DNA from: a virus
Strand: one strand, 5' to 3'
Virus record (IMG/VR): IMGVR_UViG_3300006793_000075
Coordinates: 1-42,681 of that record
DNA: 42,681 nucleotides
Under the pieces are notes generated by a model. It saw only the letters and a list, made by a program, of their open reading frames with translations. It had not been told where the DNA came from and ran no database searches. A program made the translations under genes and the position numbers. The stretch's first letter is position 1, and each line of letters opens with the position of its first letter. Below are positions 35,418-42,241 of this stretch, one piece after another.

Positions 35418-35886
35418 TTGATAATACCTGACGCATTTCTAATTCTGTTGTAAATGGTCCTTTGTAATCATAACGTTGTAGTGTTATAAGTTTAGGACAA
35501 AAACTTTTTACCCAACCTTTAGCAAATCTAATTGTATAGTAACCTGCACAATATAAACTTTTAGATTTTCTACTTTTACTATAAAGAGGTAGATTGTTTT
35601 GTACATCTAACAACGGGTTCCATGCTTGTGTGCTTGTAGGAAATCCATGTACTTCCATTACCTTACTATCTTTAGTTTTCTTTGTAGCAGTATATTCAAA
35701 AAAGTCTTTTCCAAATGCATCGTATACTTTGTCTACAGTTTCAAAATACATTTTATCTTTGCGTGTAACAAGAATATAACCTTCTTTGTTCTTTTGTAGT
35801 GTTCCTACTTTTTGTCCATAGTTTTGTACTATCCAAAACTTATTAGGTACTAACTGTTTTGCTTCAAGTTCTTTTTCTTTTGTCAT
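35398..35886 (-). CDS. Unknown 162-aa basic protein
   Basis: The start is placed at 35886, where GGAGG lies 5 bases upstream, rather than at the ATG seven codons earlier inside the exonuclease gene. The protein is rich in Lys and aromatic residues (FWIVQNYGQKVGTLQKNKEG, KMYFETVDKVYDAFGKDFFE, LYCAGYYTIRFAKGWVKSFC, PKLITLQRYDYKGPFTTELE). The last part looks like a small beta domain. Function is unknown. Coupling to the exonuclease gene and its basic charge hint at work on DNA or RNA. Confidence 0.55.
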   Translation of the reverse strand: MTKEKELEAKQLVPNKFWIVQNYGQKVGTLQKNKEGYILVTRKDKMYFETVDKVYDAFGKDFFEYTATKKTKDSKVMEVHGFPTSTQAWNPLLDVQNNLPLYSKSRKSKSLYCAGYYTIRFAKGWVKSFCPKLITLQRYDYKGPFTTELEMRQVLSNVSKSS

Positions 35887-35887
35887 A

Positions 35888-36868
35888 TTAACCTCCGTAT
35901 CTTGCATTTAATGGTTTAGCAAATGTTTCTGCTTGTTCTGTAATTTTGTTAAGTTCATAACTATTCGCAAACTTAATTAAACGAATACCAACTTGACTAA
36001 CTTCTTTAGGCTCTACATCTTCAATACTTTTGTTAATAATACTTCTAATGTCGTCTGGTTGTGCTGATAAGTCACATAATGTAACATTGCGTGTATAGTC
36101 ATCTAGTACACGATGTTCTTCACCTAAGTGATCAGTCCAACGTTGTAGCATCATATTATTCCAATTAAACCCTTTAGTTGTTCTATCTTCAAATGCTTCT
36201 AACAAGCCTACTTTATTCTTAGTGCCTTTTTTACGAACACCTGGATACGCACTAAACACATTGTCACTAGTATCGCCACGCATACACTTTTCAAATAATA
36301 ACCATTGCGGATCAGGTGCACCTTTAGATTGTTTAGTTTTCTTATCTATAACTTCTTTGCCTTTTTCATCAAAGTAGCCTTCGTGTGTTATTGTTACTTT
36401 TTGTACACCATTGTATTGTTTTACATTAGGTGCAATAAGTTGTGCAAAGTCACCATCAGTACTAATAATAACATGATCATCGTTAGGGTGTGATTGTATC
36501 CAACCAGCAATTAAGTCATCTGCTTCTAGTTGCTTGTGTTGTAATACAGTACAATTTGTTTTATTAGTTAAGAAGTCTTTAAAGTCATCGAATGTTTCCC
36601 AAAATATTTTTTCTTCTTCTTGTTGTGAAACTGTAAGAGCATCACGAGCAACTTGTCTATTACGTTTGTAAGGTTCGTAATAATCTTTACGCCAACTACG
36701 TCCTTCTAAACAAAAAACAACATGACTACCATTAAAGTCTTGCCATGCTTTACGTATGCTTTGTAATGTTGTGTGTAAAGCCATGCCAATCTTAACATCA
36801 GCATCACCTCTTACGGCGTGCCTAGCACGGAAAAAAGTGTTTGCAGTATCTACTAAAATATATGTCAT
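35888..36868 (-). CDS. rnh: 5'-3' exonuclease / T4 RNase H-like (FEN family)
   Basis: A 326-aa member of the PIN-like FEN/5'-nuclease family. T4 RNase H removes RNA primers from lagging-strand fragments, and this is the likely role here. Metal-binding acids are seen in order: D7 (YILVDTANTFF), the RSWRKDYYEPYKRNRQ arch-type basic segment, EADDLIAGW, STDGDFAQL and MRGDTSDNVFSAYPGV. The helix-hairpin-helix-like part follows (GVRKKGTKNKVGLLEAFEDR). The length is close to that of T4 RNase H (305 aa). AGGAGA lies 7 bases before the ATG. The gene stop is part of the ribosome-binding site of the next gene. Confidence 0.85.
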   Translation of the reverse strand: MTYILVDTANTFFRARHAVRGDADVKIGMALHTTLQSIRKAWQDFNGSHVVFCLEGRSWRKDYYEPYKRNRQVARDALTVSQQEEEKIFWETFDDFKDFLTNKTNCTVLQHKQLEADDLIAGWIQSHPNDDHVIISTDGDFAQLIAPNVKQYNGVQKVTITHEGYFDEKGKEVIDKKTKQSKGAPDPQWLLFEKCMRGDTSDNVFSAYPGVRKKGTKNKVGLLEAFEDRTTKGFNWNNMMLQRWTDHLGEEHRVLDDYTRNVTLCDLSAQPDDIRSIINKSIEDVEPKEVSQVGIRLIKFANSYELNKITEQAETFAKPLNARYGG

Positions 36869-36881
36869 GTGTTCTCCTAAC

Positions 36882-37055
36882 TTAAATTATACCATTTATC
36901 CAATTTTCAGCACAGTCTTCTGCATATCTTTTACTGTGTCCTACTATTGGGCGTTCTTCTACTAATTCATCACCTACATACATTTTAACTATGTAATGTG
37001 TTTCTTCAACTATCTCTGCTTTGCGATCTTCTTTTTTAAACTTTACATTACCCAT
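36882..37055 (-). CDS. Small unknown protein (57 aa)
   Basis: A short open frame fills the gap between the exonuclease and the oxygenase. It has an ATG at 37055 with AAGGA 8 bases upstream and a TAA at 36882-36884, two bases before the ribosome-binding site of the exonuclease gene. The product starts MGNVKFKKEDRKAEIVEETH and ends YAEDCAENWINGII. It contains a strand pair (HYIVKMYVGDELVEERPIVG) and a helix, as in small ferredoxin-like folds. Codon use matches the neighbours. I do not recognise the family. Confidence 0.6.
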   Translation of the reverse strand: MGNVKFKKEDRKAEIVEETHYIVKMYVGDELVEERPIVGHSKRYAEDCAENWINGII

Positions 37056-37064
37056 ATCATTTCC

Positions 37065-37679
37065 TTATACAATATTAAAACTAACTGCAATTCTATCACG
37101 TTCATGTCTTTGTTGTGCAACACTATGTTTTAAATAGCCAGGAAAGATGTTTAACATATTTGTACTAGGCTTAAAACTAACTTGTGTTGTATTAAAGTCA
37201 TTGTATTCGTTTATTACATTACTAGCCCAATGATTGTCTGATATCGCAGGACTAAAAAAGTTTAATGAAGCATCATCTTCGTGTGCTTCTACATAATACA
37301 CACCACTCCAAATACTAGGAGTATGTGTGTGCGTTTCGTGGTAACTGCCTTTTCTATTAATAGCAAACCACATGTCTTTAATAGTGAATTTATGTTCTTT
37401 TGTAAAACCCATAAAGTCGTTAAGGTTTCTAATATTGTCAGATAAAAAATTTACAAAAGGTTTCATTTCATCATATTCTATTAATTGTTTGTCTAATACT
37501 TTATTATAACTGGTATAGTAGTGATCTGTCAAGTTAAAAGATGTATTATCCATAGGAAATTTCTTTTCAATTTGATAAAACAGATGTTTCATATCCAAAT
37601 TGAACTTGTTTCCTTCGTTCCAAACTTTACGTGCTAGAACATTAGGAAACAAACCTACAATTTCCCCTTGTTGGTCCAT
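37065..37679 (-). CDS. 2OG-Fe(II) oxygenase (2OG-FeII_Oxy_5 type)
   Basis: A 204-aa protein of the type widespread in marine T4-like phages. The core reads NRKGSYHETHTHTPSIWSGV (iron-binding His cluster at 114-119), YYVEAHEDDASLNFFSPAIS, then IFPGYLKHSVAQQ with the distal His 185 and ERDRIAVSFNIV with Arg 194/196 for 2-oxoglutarate. The usual second iron acid is not obvious, so the ligand set may be three His or His-x-His. Substrate unknown. The ATG overlaps the stop of the gene upstream (TTAATGG). It is unrelated in detail to the oxygenase at 25454, so the window holds two different ones. Confidence 0.75.
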   Translation of the reverse strand: MDQQGEIVGLFPNVLARKVWNEGNKFNLDMKHLFYQIEKKFPMDNTSFNLTDHYYTSYNKVLDKQLIEYDEMKPFVNFLSDNIRNLNDFMGFTKEHKFTIKDMWFAINRKGSYHETHTHTPSIWSGVYYVEAHEDDASLNFFSPAISDNHWASNVINEYNDFNTTQVSFKPSTNMLNIFPGYLKHSVAQQRHERDRIAVSFNIV

Positions 37680-38050
37680 TAACTAATCTCTGACTTATCG
37701 TCGCTAATCTTCTTTGTATTAATATATCCTGCACCCATCGGTTTGTCTTCACTAGCAACGCCATCACTTTGTGCTACATTACCACAAAGTTCTTTAAACC
37801 ATGCATCTACAATTTCTTCTTCTGTTGAACCGTTGTATCCGTTTATTCTTAGTTCTTTAATAAAGTATTCATTCCAGTCAAGTTCAAAGAACCCGTTACG
37901 TGGATTGTTATCCTTCATTTCAACATTAAGAACAGTTACGTATGCTTCTTTCTTTTTTGTTGCTTCTGCTTTAGCATCGGTACTTTTTTCTTTAGATACT
38001 GTAGCAGGGATCTTGTTCTTATTAAACATATTTTTTAGTTTATCTAACAT
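37679..38050 (-). CDS. Unknown 123-aa conserved-type phage protein
   Basis: The first 45 residues are Lys/Ala-rich and probably unstructured. The conserved-looking body is GFFELDWNEYFIKELRINGY followed by GSTEEEIVDAWFKELCGNVA, a pattern I recall from cyanophage hypothetical proteins. The end (GAGYINTKKISDDKSEIS) is polar. AAGGAG lies 6 bases before the ATG. Function is unknown. Confidence 0.6.
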   Translation of the reverse strand: MLDKLKNMFNKNKIPATVSKEKSTDAKAEATKKKEAYVTVLNVEMKDNNPRNGFFELDWNEYFIKELRINGYNGSTEEEIVDAWFKELCGNVAQSDGVASEDKPMGAGYINTKKISDDKSEIS

Positions 38051-38066
38051 TCTATCTCCTTATTCA

Positions 38067-38387
38067 TTACATGTGTCTCCTTATTTTATCTAGTTTATCT
38101 TCCGGCTTTTCAGGTTTTTCACTTATACCGTCTATGTCCTCATACTTAATATTACTATCAGGAGCAATAGTTTGTGTGACAACATCTTTGTTTTCTTTAT
38201 TAAGTTTATCTTTTAAAAAAACAAATGTCTCTATTATAGAGTAAACTACAAAAAAAGTAATAGTTAACACTAGTAAAATAAATGTATGCAGAAGTTTAGA
38301 CAATCCAATGAATAAATCTGTTTTACTCCATTCGACTGTTTTGTCTTCTGCGTTAAACCAAATAATTTTTAATCTGTCTTTAATCAT
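38067..38387 (-). CDS. Small membrane protein with one transmembrane helix
   Basis: A 106-aa protein with one strong hydrophobic helix at about residues 33-57 (LLHTFILLVLTITFFVVYSI). A basic N-terminal part (MIKDRLKIIWFNAEDKTVEW) precedes it and a charged C-terminal tail follows (KDKLNKENKDVV ... EKPEDKLDKIRRHM). No signal-peptidase site is seen. Its start overlaps the queE stop (ATGA), so it is co-translated with queE. It could be an inner-membrane protein that alters the host envelope. A spanin role is possible but the tail lacks a clear long coiled coil. Confidence 0.55.
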   Translation of the reverse strand: MIKDRLKIIWFNAEDKTVEWSKTDLFIGLSKLLHTFILLVLTITFFVVYSIIETFVFLKDKLNKENKDVVTQTIAPDSNIKYEDIDGISEKPEKPEDKLDKIRRHM

Positions 38388-39280
38388 GTTCCTATAGCAT
38401 TGCCGAACAAGTATACATGTACTCTTGCCGCCACGTTATAACCTCTTTTAAATGCCTTTTCTGCTACCTTACCTGCACCAGAAGTTTGTTCTTCTTCCCT
38501 TGCACCTGTAGGCATAATCCATACTGGCCAATCAACACCTGCATCTCTAAACTTTGCAACTGCTTCTTCCATTTCGTTCCATTCTCTATCTTTATCACCT
38601 ACAACAAATTTAAGTTGTCCTTTACTACTTACCTTTGCATATTCTGCAACTATTTCAGGCTTAATTGCTTTCTCAGTCTTTTCACCTGATACTGTAAATA
38701 ATTTAGGACTACAACTAAAAAATATTTCTGTATCAATACTGTTTGCCCATTCAATAAATTCAGGACGTAATTTTTGTGTACCATTTGTTTCAAATGTCAT
38801 GCTACCGGGCAAATTGTCTTGTCTTTTTAATTCGTTATATATTCCTACTACTGCTTGTTGTCCTGTTATCATTAAAGGTTCACCACCTGTAAAACACAGA
38901 TGTTGCCGAGCGTTACTTACAGGATGTAAAAACTTTCCTTCTGGGTTACTATCATTCTTTATACAATCTACAATTTTATTAGCAAGTGTACTAGGTGTTT
39001 CATACCCCATTAGTTTCTTAAACTTCTTTGCCCAAGTGTAACTACTATCACAACCTTTTTCCCACACAGGGAGATCTTCAACACGTTTGACACTGTCTAC
39101 ATCAAAGTCTTCAAACGGTAATTCATATGTATTAGGATTAGTAGGATCTAATTGTCCAAATCCGTTACATTGTAAATTACACAAAAAGAATCTTATCCAA
39201 GCAGTAGGAACACCTGTATAATGTCCTTCTCCTTGAATACTATAGAATATTTCAGAGTAATAATACTTTTTCTCAGTCAT
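38384..39280 (-). CDS. queE: QueE-like radical SAM enzyme (7-carboxy-7-deazaguanine synthase)
   Basis: A radical SAM enzyme of the QueE type, which forms 7-carboxy-7-deazaguanine for queuosine or for 7-deazaguanine DNA modification. Seen: YSEIFYSIQGEGHYTGVPTA, then C34-N-L-Q-C38, then after a long insertion GC77DSSYTW, and FTGGEPLM (GGEP at 129-132), FETNGTQ and IMPTGAREEE. In usual QueE proteins the third Cys follows within three residues of the second; here 38 residues intervene. The start is set at 39280 (GAGG nine bases upstream), giving 298 aa. Longer frame starts lie at or upstream of the promoter. No other queuosine-pathway gene is in the window. Confidence 0.8.
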   Translation of the reverse strand: MTEKKYYYSEIFYSIQGEGHYTGVPTAWIRFFLCNLQCNGFGQLDPTNPNTYELPFEDFDVDSVKRVEDLPVWEKGCDSSYTWAKKFKKLMGYETPSTLANKIVDCIKNDSNPEGKFLHPVSNARQHLCFTGGEPLMITGQQAVVGIYNELKRQDNLPGSMTFETNGTQKLRPEFIEWANSIDTEIFFSCSPKLFTVSGEKTEKAIKPEIVAEYAKVSSKGQLKFVVGDKDREWNEMEEAVAKFRDAGVDWPVWIMPTGAREEEQTSGAGKVAEKAFKRGYNVAARVHVYLFGNAIGT

Positions 39281-39301
39281 TTGTTTAACCTCTTTCATAT
39301 A

Positions 39302-39330
39302 ATTATAGTGTGTATTTAGGTTTTTGTCAA
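39302..39330 (-). promoter_or_regulatory. Sigma70-like promoter before queE
   Basis: On the minus strand TTGACA (39330-39325), 17-base spacer, TATAAT (39307-39302): a perfect consensus. The -35 box contains the TGA stop of the HIT gene. Transcription would start near 39295, leaving a leader of about 15 bases before the queE ATG. Confidence 0.8.
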
Positions 39331-39746
39331 CCGTTAATAACATCTTCTATATCTATTTGACTATTATCTTTTTTGGAATACTTCTGTTTTTCCGGAATAA
39401 CACCACGAATTCCGCCTGCTGGATCAATCATATCTCCATCTCTACGAAAAATTAAATGTACATGTGGATACATGCAAGTTTGTCCTGCACTCTTACCCAT
39501 ATTAATGCCTACATTATACCCTGTAATGTTGTTGTTACTTGATTTAATATTATCATTGCCCATTGAATTAGCAAACTTAAAACATTTTAAAATTGCTTCT
39601 TCTGTGTTTACTTTGGGTACTACTAGTGTATGTCCTTCAGTAACAGGATAGATATCATTGTAGACAACAAACTCACGTGTGTCAATTTCAACGTTAGTCC
39701 AAGGTGCTCTACCTTCTGCTTGTGCGTTTTCTAAAGTATCAGTCAT
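39327..39746 (-). CDS. HIT-family nucleotide-binding protein
   Basis: A 139-aa protein of the histidine-triad superfamily (nucleotidyl hydrolases or transferases). It has FVVYNDIYPVTEGHTLVVPK near the N-terminus, GYNVGINMGKSAGQT, then the triad region YPHVHLIFRRDGD followed by PAGGIRGVIP. Aligned with the bacterial form HxHxHLIPR, the first His is Tyr and the other two, including the nucleophile, are kept. The start is at 39746 (AGGAG 5 bases upstream, TAATG overlap) rather than six codons earlier. The substrate is unknown. Neighbouring nucleotide genes (phosphoribosyltransferase, ThyX) suggest nucleotide salvage. Confidence 0.8.
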   Translation of the reverse strand: MTDTLENAQAEGRAPWTNVEIDTREFVVYNDIYPVTEGHTLVVPKVNTEEAILKCFKFANSMGNDNIKSSNNNITGYNVGINMGKSAGQTCMYPHVHLIFRRDGDMIDPAGGIRGVIPEKQKYSKKDNSQIDIEDVING

Positions 39747-40483
39747 TAAAACTCCTGTGTCCATACTGCGGCAGTATATCCTTTGCCGTTAGTATCACCG
39801 CCATAGTTGTCTAGTTCTTCGCCGTCATAGTAAACTCCTGATACAGTATCTTCACCGTTAGGCAGTTCATATGATTGTATTCTTAATTTTGTAGGATCAA
39901 AGTCACCTATAGTCTCTACTATTCCTTCAAAAAATGTGCCCTTCTCGATTGATAGCATTTGGACGATGTGTGTTCCTTTTTCTGGGTACGAATCGTCTTG
40001 GGGTTCCATAATTTCAATTTCATAATTAGTGTCTTCACTAATTTTATTAGTCCATTCATTTAAATCTTCTCCCTCGATAACCTCTCTAATATGTTGTGCA
40101 GAATAATCAGAACTGCTAACTTCGTCTACAGTAAGGTAAGCACTGTCTACTGAAACATTGTTAATATGTTCAAATTCAGTTGGCATTTCAAACCAACTAC
40201 TACGCCACGAGTTTCCATCTGAGCCTTCACTCATTAAAAAGTCTGCACTTGGCGGAACTTCGTCAATATTATCAAAATCAAATTCACCTTCTTCAGCATT
40301 AAGTGCATAATTACACAAATCACTATCACCGTGTTCTTCTACAATAGGCTTCCAAAAATCATACTGTTCTTGAGTTAATGTTCCATACACATGTTCGCCA
40401 CCGTATCCGTTAAGCATGATACGATAAAATCTAGGACCTTTAATAGTTTCTAGTGTGTGTTCTTTTTCTTGTAGTGTTGCCAA
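39746..40483 (-). CDS. Unknown acidic 245-aa protein with TTG start
   Basis: A very acidic protein (stretches such as NAEEGEFDFDNIDEVPPSAD and IEIMEPQDDSYPEKGTHIVQ). The first codon is TTG with AGGA 9 bases upstream, and the first ATG is only codon 23, inside well-formed coding text (RFYRIMLNGYGGEHVYGTLT), so TTG is the likely start. The C-terminal part (SGVYYDGEELDNYGGDTNGK) is Gly/Asp/Tyr-rich. I do not recognise a domain. Strong acidity without membrane segment is seen in DNA-mimic inhibitors, but nothing here proves that role. Confidence 0.55.
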   Translation of the reverse strand: MATLQEKEHTLETIKGPRFYRIMLNGYGGEHVYGTLTQEQYDFWKPIVEEHGDSDLCNYALNAEEGEFDFDNIDEVPPSADFLMSEGSDGNSWRSSWFEMPTEFEHINNVSVDSAYLTVDEVSSSDYSAQHIREVIEGEDLNEWTNKISEDTNYEIEIMEPQDDSYPEKGTHIVQMLSIEKGTFFEGIVETIGDFDPTKLRIQSYELPNGEDTVSGVYYDGEELDNYGGDTNGKGYTAAVWTQEF

Positions 40484-40487
40484 CGTT

Positions 40488-40688
40488 TTATTCCTCGCTG
40501 ATCTTAAACATAGGATCTACTGTCATACTATCGTGCCAGTCTGTTTGATCCAAGTTAAATTTACGTGATGTTGTTTCTTTACGCAACATTCCATCTTTAA
40601 TACGATATGTAATTAATTCTTGTTTAATTACTCCTGTAGGTTCAGTTTGAAATGCACTTACAAGTGGTCCGTCAAATTTCTCATTCAT
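40488..40688 (-). CDS. Unknown small protein (66 aa)
   Basis: A 66-aa protein that starts by TAATG overlap with the clpP stop. It reads as a short beta-rich domain (VIKQELITYRIKDGMLRKET) with an acidic end (MTVDPMFKISEE). The coupling keeps it at the level of ClpP, which might point to an adaptor, but there is no sequence evidence for that. Confidence 0.5.
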   Translation of the reverse strand: MNEKFDGPLVSAFQTEPTGVIKQELITYRIKDGMLRKETTSRKFNLDQTDWHDSMTVDPMFKISEE

Positions 40689-41245
40689 TAGTATAACTCC
40701 TCTATTTTATCACATATTTTTAATTTCTTGGCTTCAGTAGCACTTAACCAAACGTCTTGTGGCGGAAGTAAAATTTCTTTAATTTTAGCCTCTGTCATAC
40801 CAAGACATTTTTTGTAATGATCTATCATACGTTGTGTGCTTAATTCAAATTCTTTTACACGAGCATATAACTCATGTTCTTTTCCTTTACTACCCCAACT
40901 GTATTGATGTGAAAGGATTGCAGTATTAGGAGTAAGAATACGTTTACCTTTTTTCCCTGCAATAAAAATTAAGAATCCACAACTTGCAATAAGTCCTAGT
41001 CCTACTGTTTTAATAGGAATATTACTTGCTTTCATAGTATCAATTAATGCAAAAGCGGCATGAACATCACCACCTGGTGAATTTATAATAATTGTTAATT
41101 GTGGTAATGGATTATCGCTTAGGTTATGATTCATTATCCACTTAATTGCTTCTCGACAAGTTGCATGATTAATTTGATCCATTAAAACATAGATACCGTT
41201 TGATTCAATATTTTGTGGTTGTGCTGGTTGTTTTTCTTTAGCCAT
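40688..41245 (-). CDS. clpP: ClpP-like serine protease
   Basis: A 185-aa ClpP-family peptidase. Seen in order: IIINSPGGDVHAAFALIDTM (oxyanion-side Gly loop), the nucleophile Ser in GLIASCGFLI, the His in AILSHQYSW and the Asp in PPQDVWLSATEAKKLKICDK. All three catalytic residues are thus present. The start is at 41245 (AGGAG 8 bases upstream, overlap with the stop before it) and not at the ATG 13 codons earlier. There is no ClpX/ClpA gene in the window, so it would need the host ATPase, act alone, or mix with host ClpP. ClpP-like genes are known in marine phages, and in others as prohead proteases. The position far from head genes argues for the first. Confidence 0.9.
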   Translation of the reverse strand: MAKEKQPAQPQNIESNGIYVLMDQINHATCREAIKWIMNHNLSDNPLPQLTIIINSPGGDVHAAFALIDTMKASNIPIKTVGLGLIASCGFLIFIAGKKGKRILTPNTAILSHQYSWGSKGKEHELYARVKEFELSTQRMIDHYKKCLGMTEAKIKEILLPPQDVWLSATEAKKLKICDKIEELY

Positions 41246-41811
41246 TAGTATTCTCCTACGTTTTCCCAAGGATATACTAACCAAACATCCTCTTCTGCTT
41301 TGTTAACTTCATGACAGTAATAAGATACTTGATCAAACTCACTTGCTAAATTTTCTGTAAGTGTAGCAAACTTAACGTTGTCTCCCCAAATTTGGTTCCA
41401 TAAAGGACTGTCTGGTAAACAACAATTTTGCCAATCATTTTTAATCCAATTAAATGTTGCACCTGTATCATTAATATCATCTACAATAAGAATTTTTCTT
41501 TCTTGTTCGGGGTTATTTTTAAATTGTCCCATTTCAGCATTGTACGAACCTTCGTCGTCATAGCCATATGCATCACTAGCCATCCAAGTCATGCTATCGC
41601 CAGTCTTTCCTGATTCGCCATCACGTAAACTTACTTTAAATGATTCGCAACGTATGCCTGTCATGTTACTAATAATAGTAGCAGGTACGTTACCGCCTCT
41701 TGTAATTCCTACAATGTAATCAGGTTTCCAATTTTCTTTGTACATTTGGTTTACAATGCTAACACACATTTTTTCTATGTCTGACCAACTGTAATAATGT
41801 TTTTTAATCAT
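41245..41811 (-). CDS. Phosphoribosyltransferase (Gpt/Hpt-like)
   Basis: A 188-aa type I phosphoribosyltransferase. It has DYIVGITRGGNVPATIISNM near the N-terminus, the PRPP-binding motif in ILIVDDINDTGAT, and VWLVYPWE near the end, as in purine (xanthine/hypoxanthine-guanine) phosphoribosyltransferases. It would salvage bases to nucleotides with PRPP. The insertion between the two (LRDGESGKTGDSMTWMASDA) is unusual in size. Its stop overlaps the clpP start. Confidence 0.75.
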   Translation of the reverse strand: MIKKHYYSWSDIEKMCVSIVNQMYKENWKPDYIVGITRGGNVPATIISNMTGIRCESFKVSLRDGESGKTGDSMTWMASDAYGYDDEGSYNAEMGQFKNNPEQERKILIVDDINDTGATFNWIKNDWQNCCLPDSPLWNQIWGDNVKFATLTENLASEFDQVSYYCHEVNKAEEDVWLVYPWENVGEY

Positions 41812-41813
41812 GT

Positions 41814-41966
41814 TTAATCCTTGTTTATAATATCAGGAGTAATAGTGTCTACTGTGTTAACTACTGTTTTCCCTGCGTAAATTGCCGTTGATGTTGCTAC
41901 ATCGACTACTGCTACAGTTGTAGAACAACCCGAACATAGTAAAATAATAGCAAATAATTTATGCAT
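41814..41966 (-). CDS. Small lipoprotein (50 aa)
   Basis: A short frame in the gap before the phosphoribosyltransferase. It has an ATG at 41966 that overlaps the end of the upstream gene (ATGCATAA), and a TAA at 41814-41816. The product begins MHKLFAIILLCSGCSTTVAV: a basic start, a hydrophobic core and a lipobox-like LCSGC, so Cys14 would be lipidated by the host. The mature part of 37 residues is Thr/Val/Ala-rich (VATSTAIYAGKTVVNTVDTI). It resembles small outer-membrane lipoproteins. A role as an outer-membrane spanin or in superinfection exclusion is possible but not shown. Its ribosome-binding site is weak, so coupling is likely. Confidence 0.65.
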   Translation of the reverse strand: MHKLFAIILLCSGCSTTVAVVDVATSTAIYAGKTVVNTVDTITPDIINKD

Positions 41967-42240
41967 TAGGATTGATACCTGCCACATCAGTTACATTTGC
42001 CCATCTAAAACTACGCCAACCTTTAGCATTAATATCCCATACTATTTGTGTTTCTTCACTAATAGAACGGACTTTCTTTTGACTAGCAGTATCATCTTTA
42101 GTTGCCGGGGGAATAACACCTTCTTCAAGTGTACATGTCATTACTCTTTTGTCACCGTTTATTTTTGTAAATGTTACAATAACTTCACCTTGTTTAAGTT
42201 TTGTTATTGTTGACTCTTTTAATTCTTCATATGTTTCCAT
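41959..42240 (-). CDS. DUF2693/WYL_2-like small protein
   Basis: A 93-aa protein that resembles the small DUF2693 (WYL_2) domain seen in many phages: LKQGEVIVTFTKINGDKRVM, then TCTLEEGVIPP, then a variable charged part, then IVWDINAKGWRSFRWANV. The role is unknown. The fold suggests a small SH3-like barrel. The start at 42240 is preferred to the ATG five codons earlier because GAGG sits 5 bases before it and the upstream stop directly precedes it. Confidence 0.65.
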   Translation of the reverse strand: METYEELKESTITKLKQGEVIVTFTKINGDKRVMTCTLEEGVIPPATKDDTASQKKVRSISEETQIVWDINAKGWRSFRWANVTDVAGINPNA

Positions 42241-42241
42241 G

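Noticed and set aside
35887-35907. Earlier ATG for the 162-aa basic protein
   Set aside because: It lies within the exonuclease end without a ribosome-binding site, while 35886 has GGAGG at ideal distance.
38067-38387. Inner-membrane spanin paired with the lipoprotein at 41814
   Set aside because: The membrane helix is in the middle third, the tail is short with no clear coiled coil, and the two genes are 3.4 kb apart; kept only as a possibility.
38417-38689. Cys-rich 90-codon plus-strand frame within queE
   Set aside because: Antisense to the radical SAM gene; the many Cys arise from reversed Thr/Ala codons.
39281-39343. Longer N-terminus for the QueE-like protein (ATG at 39343)
   Set aside because: These codons run across the promoter and the stop of the HIT gene; the ATG at 39280 has a good ribosome-binding site and begins the conserved QueE sequence.
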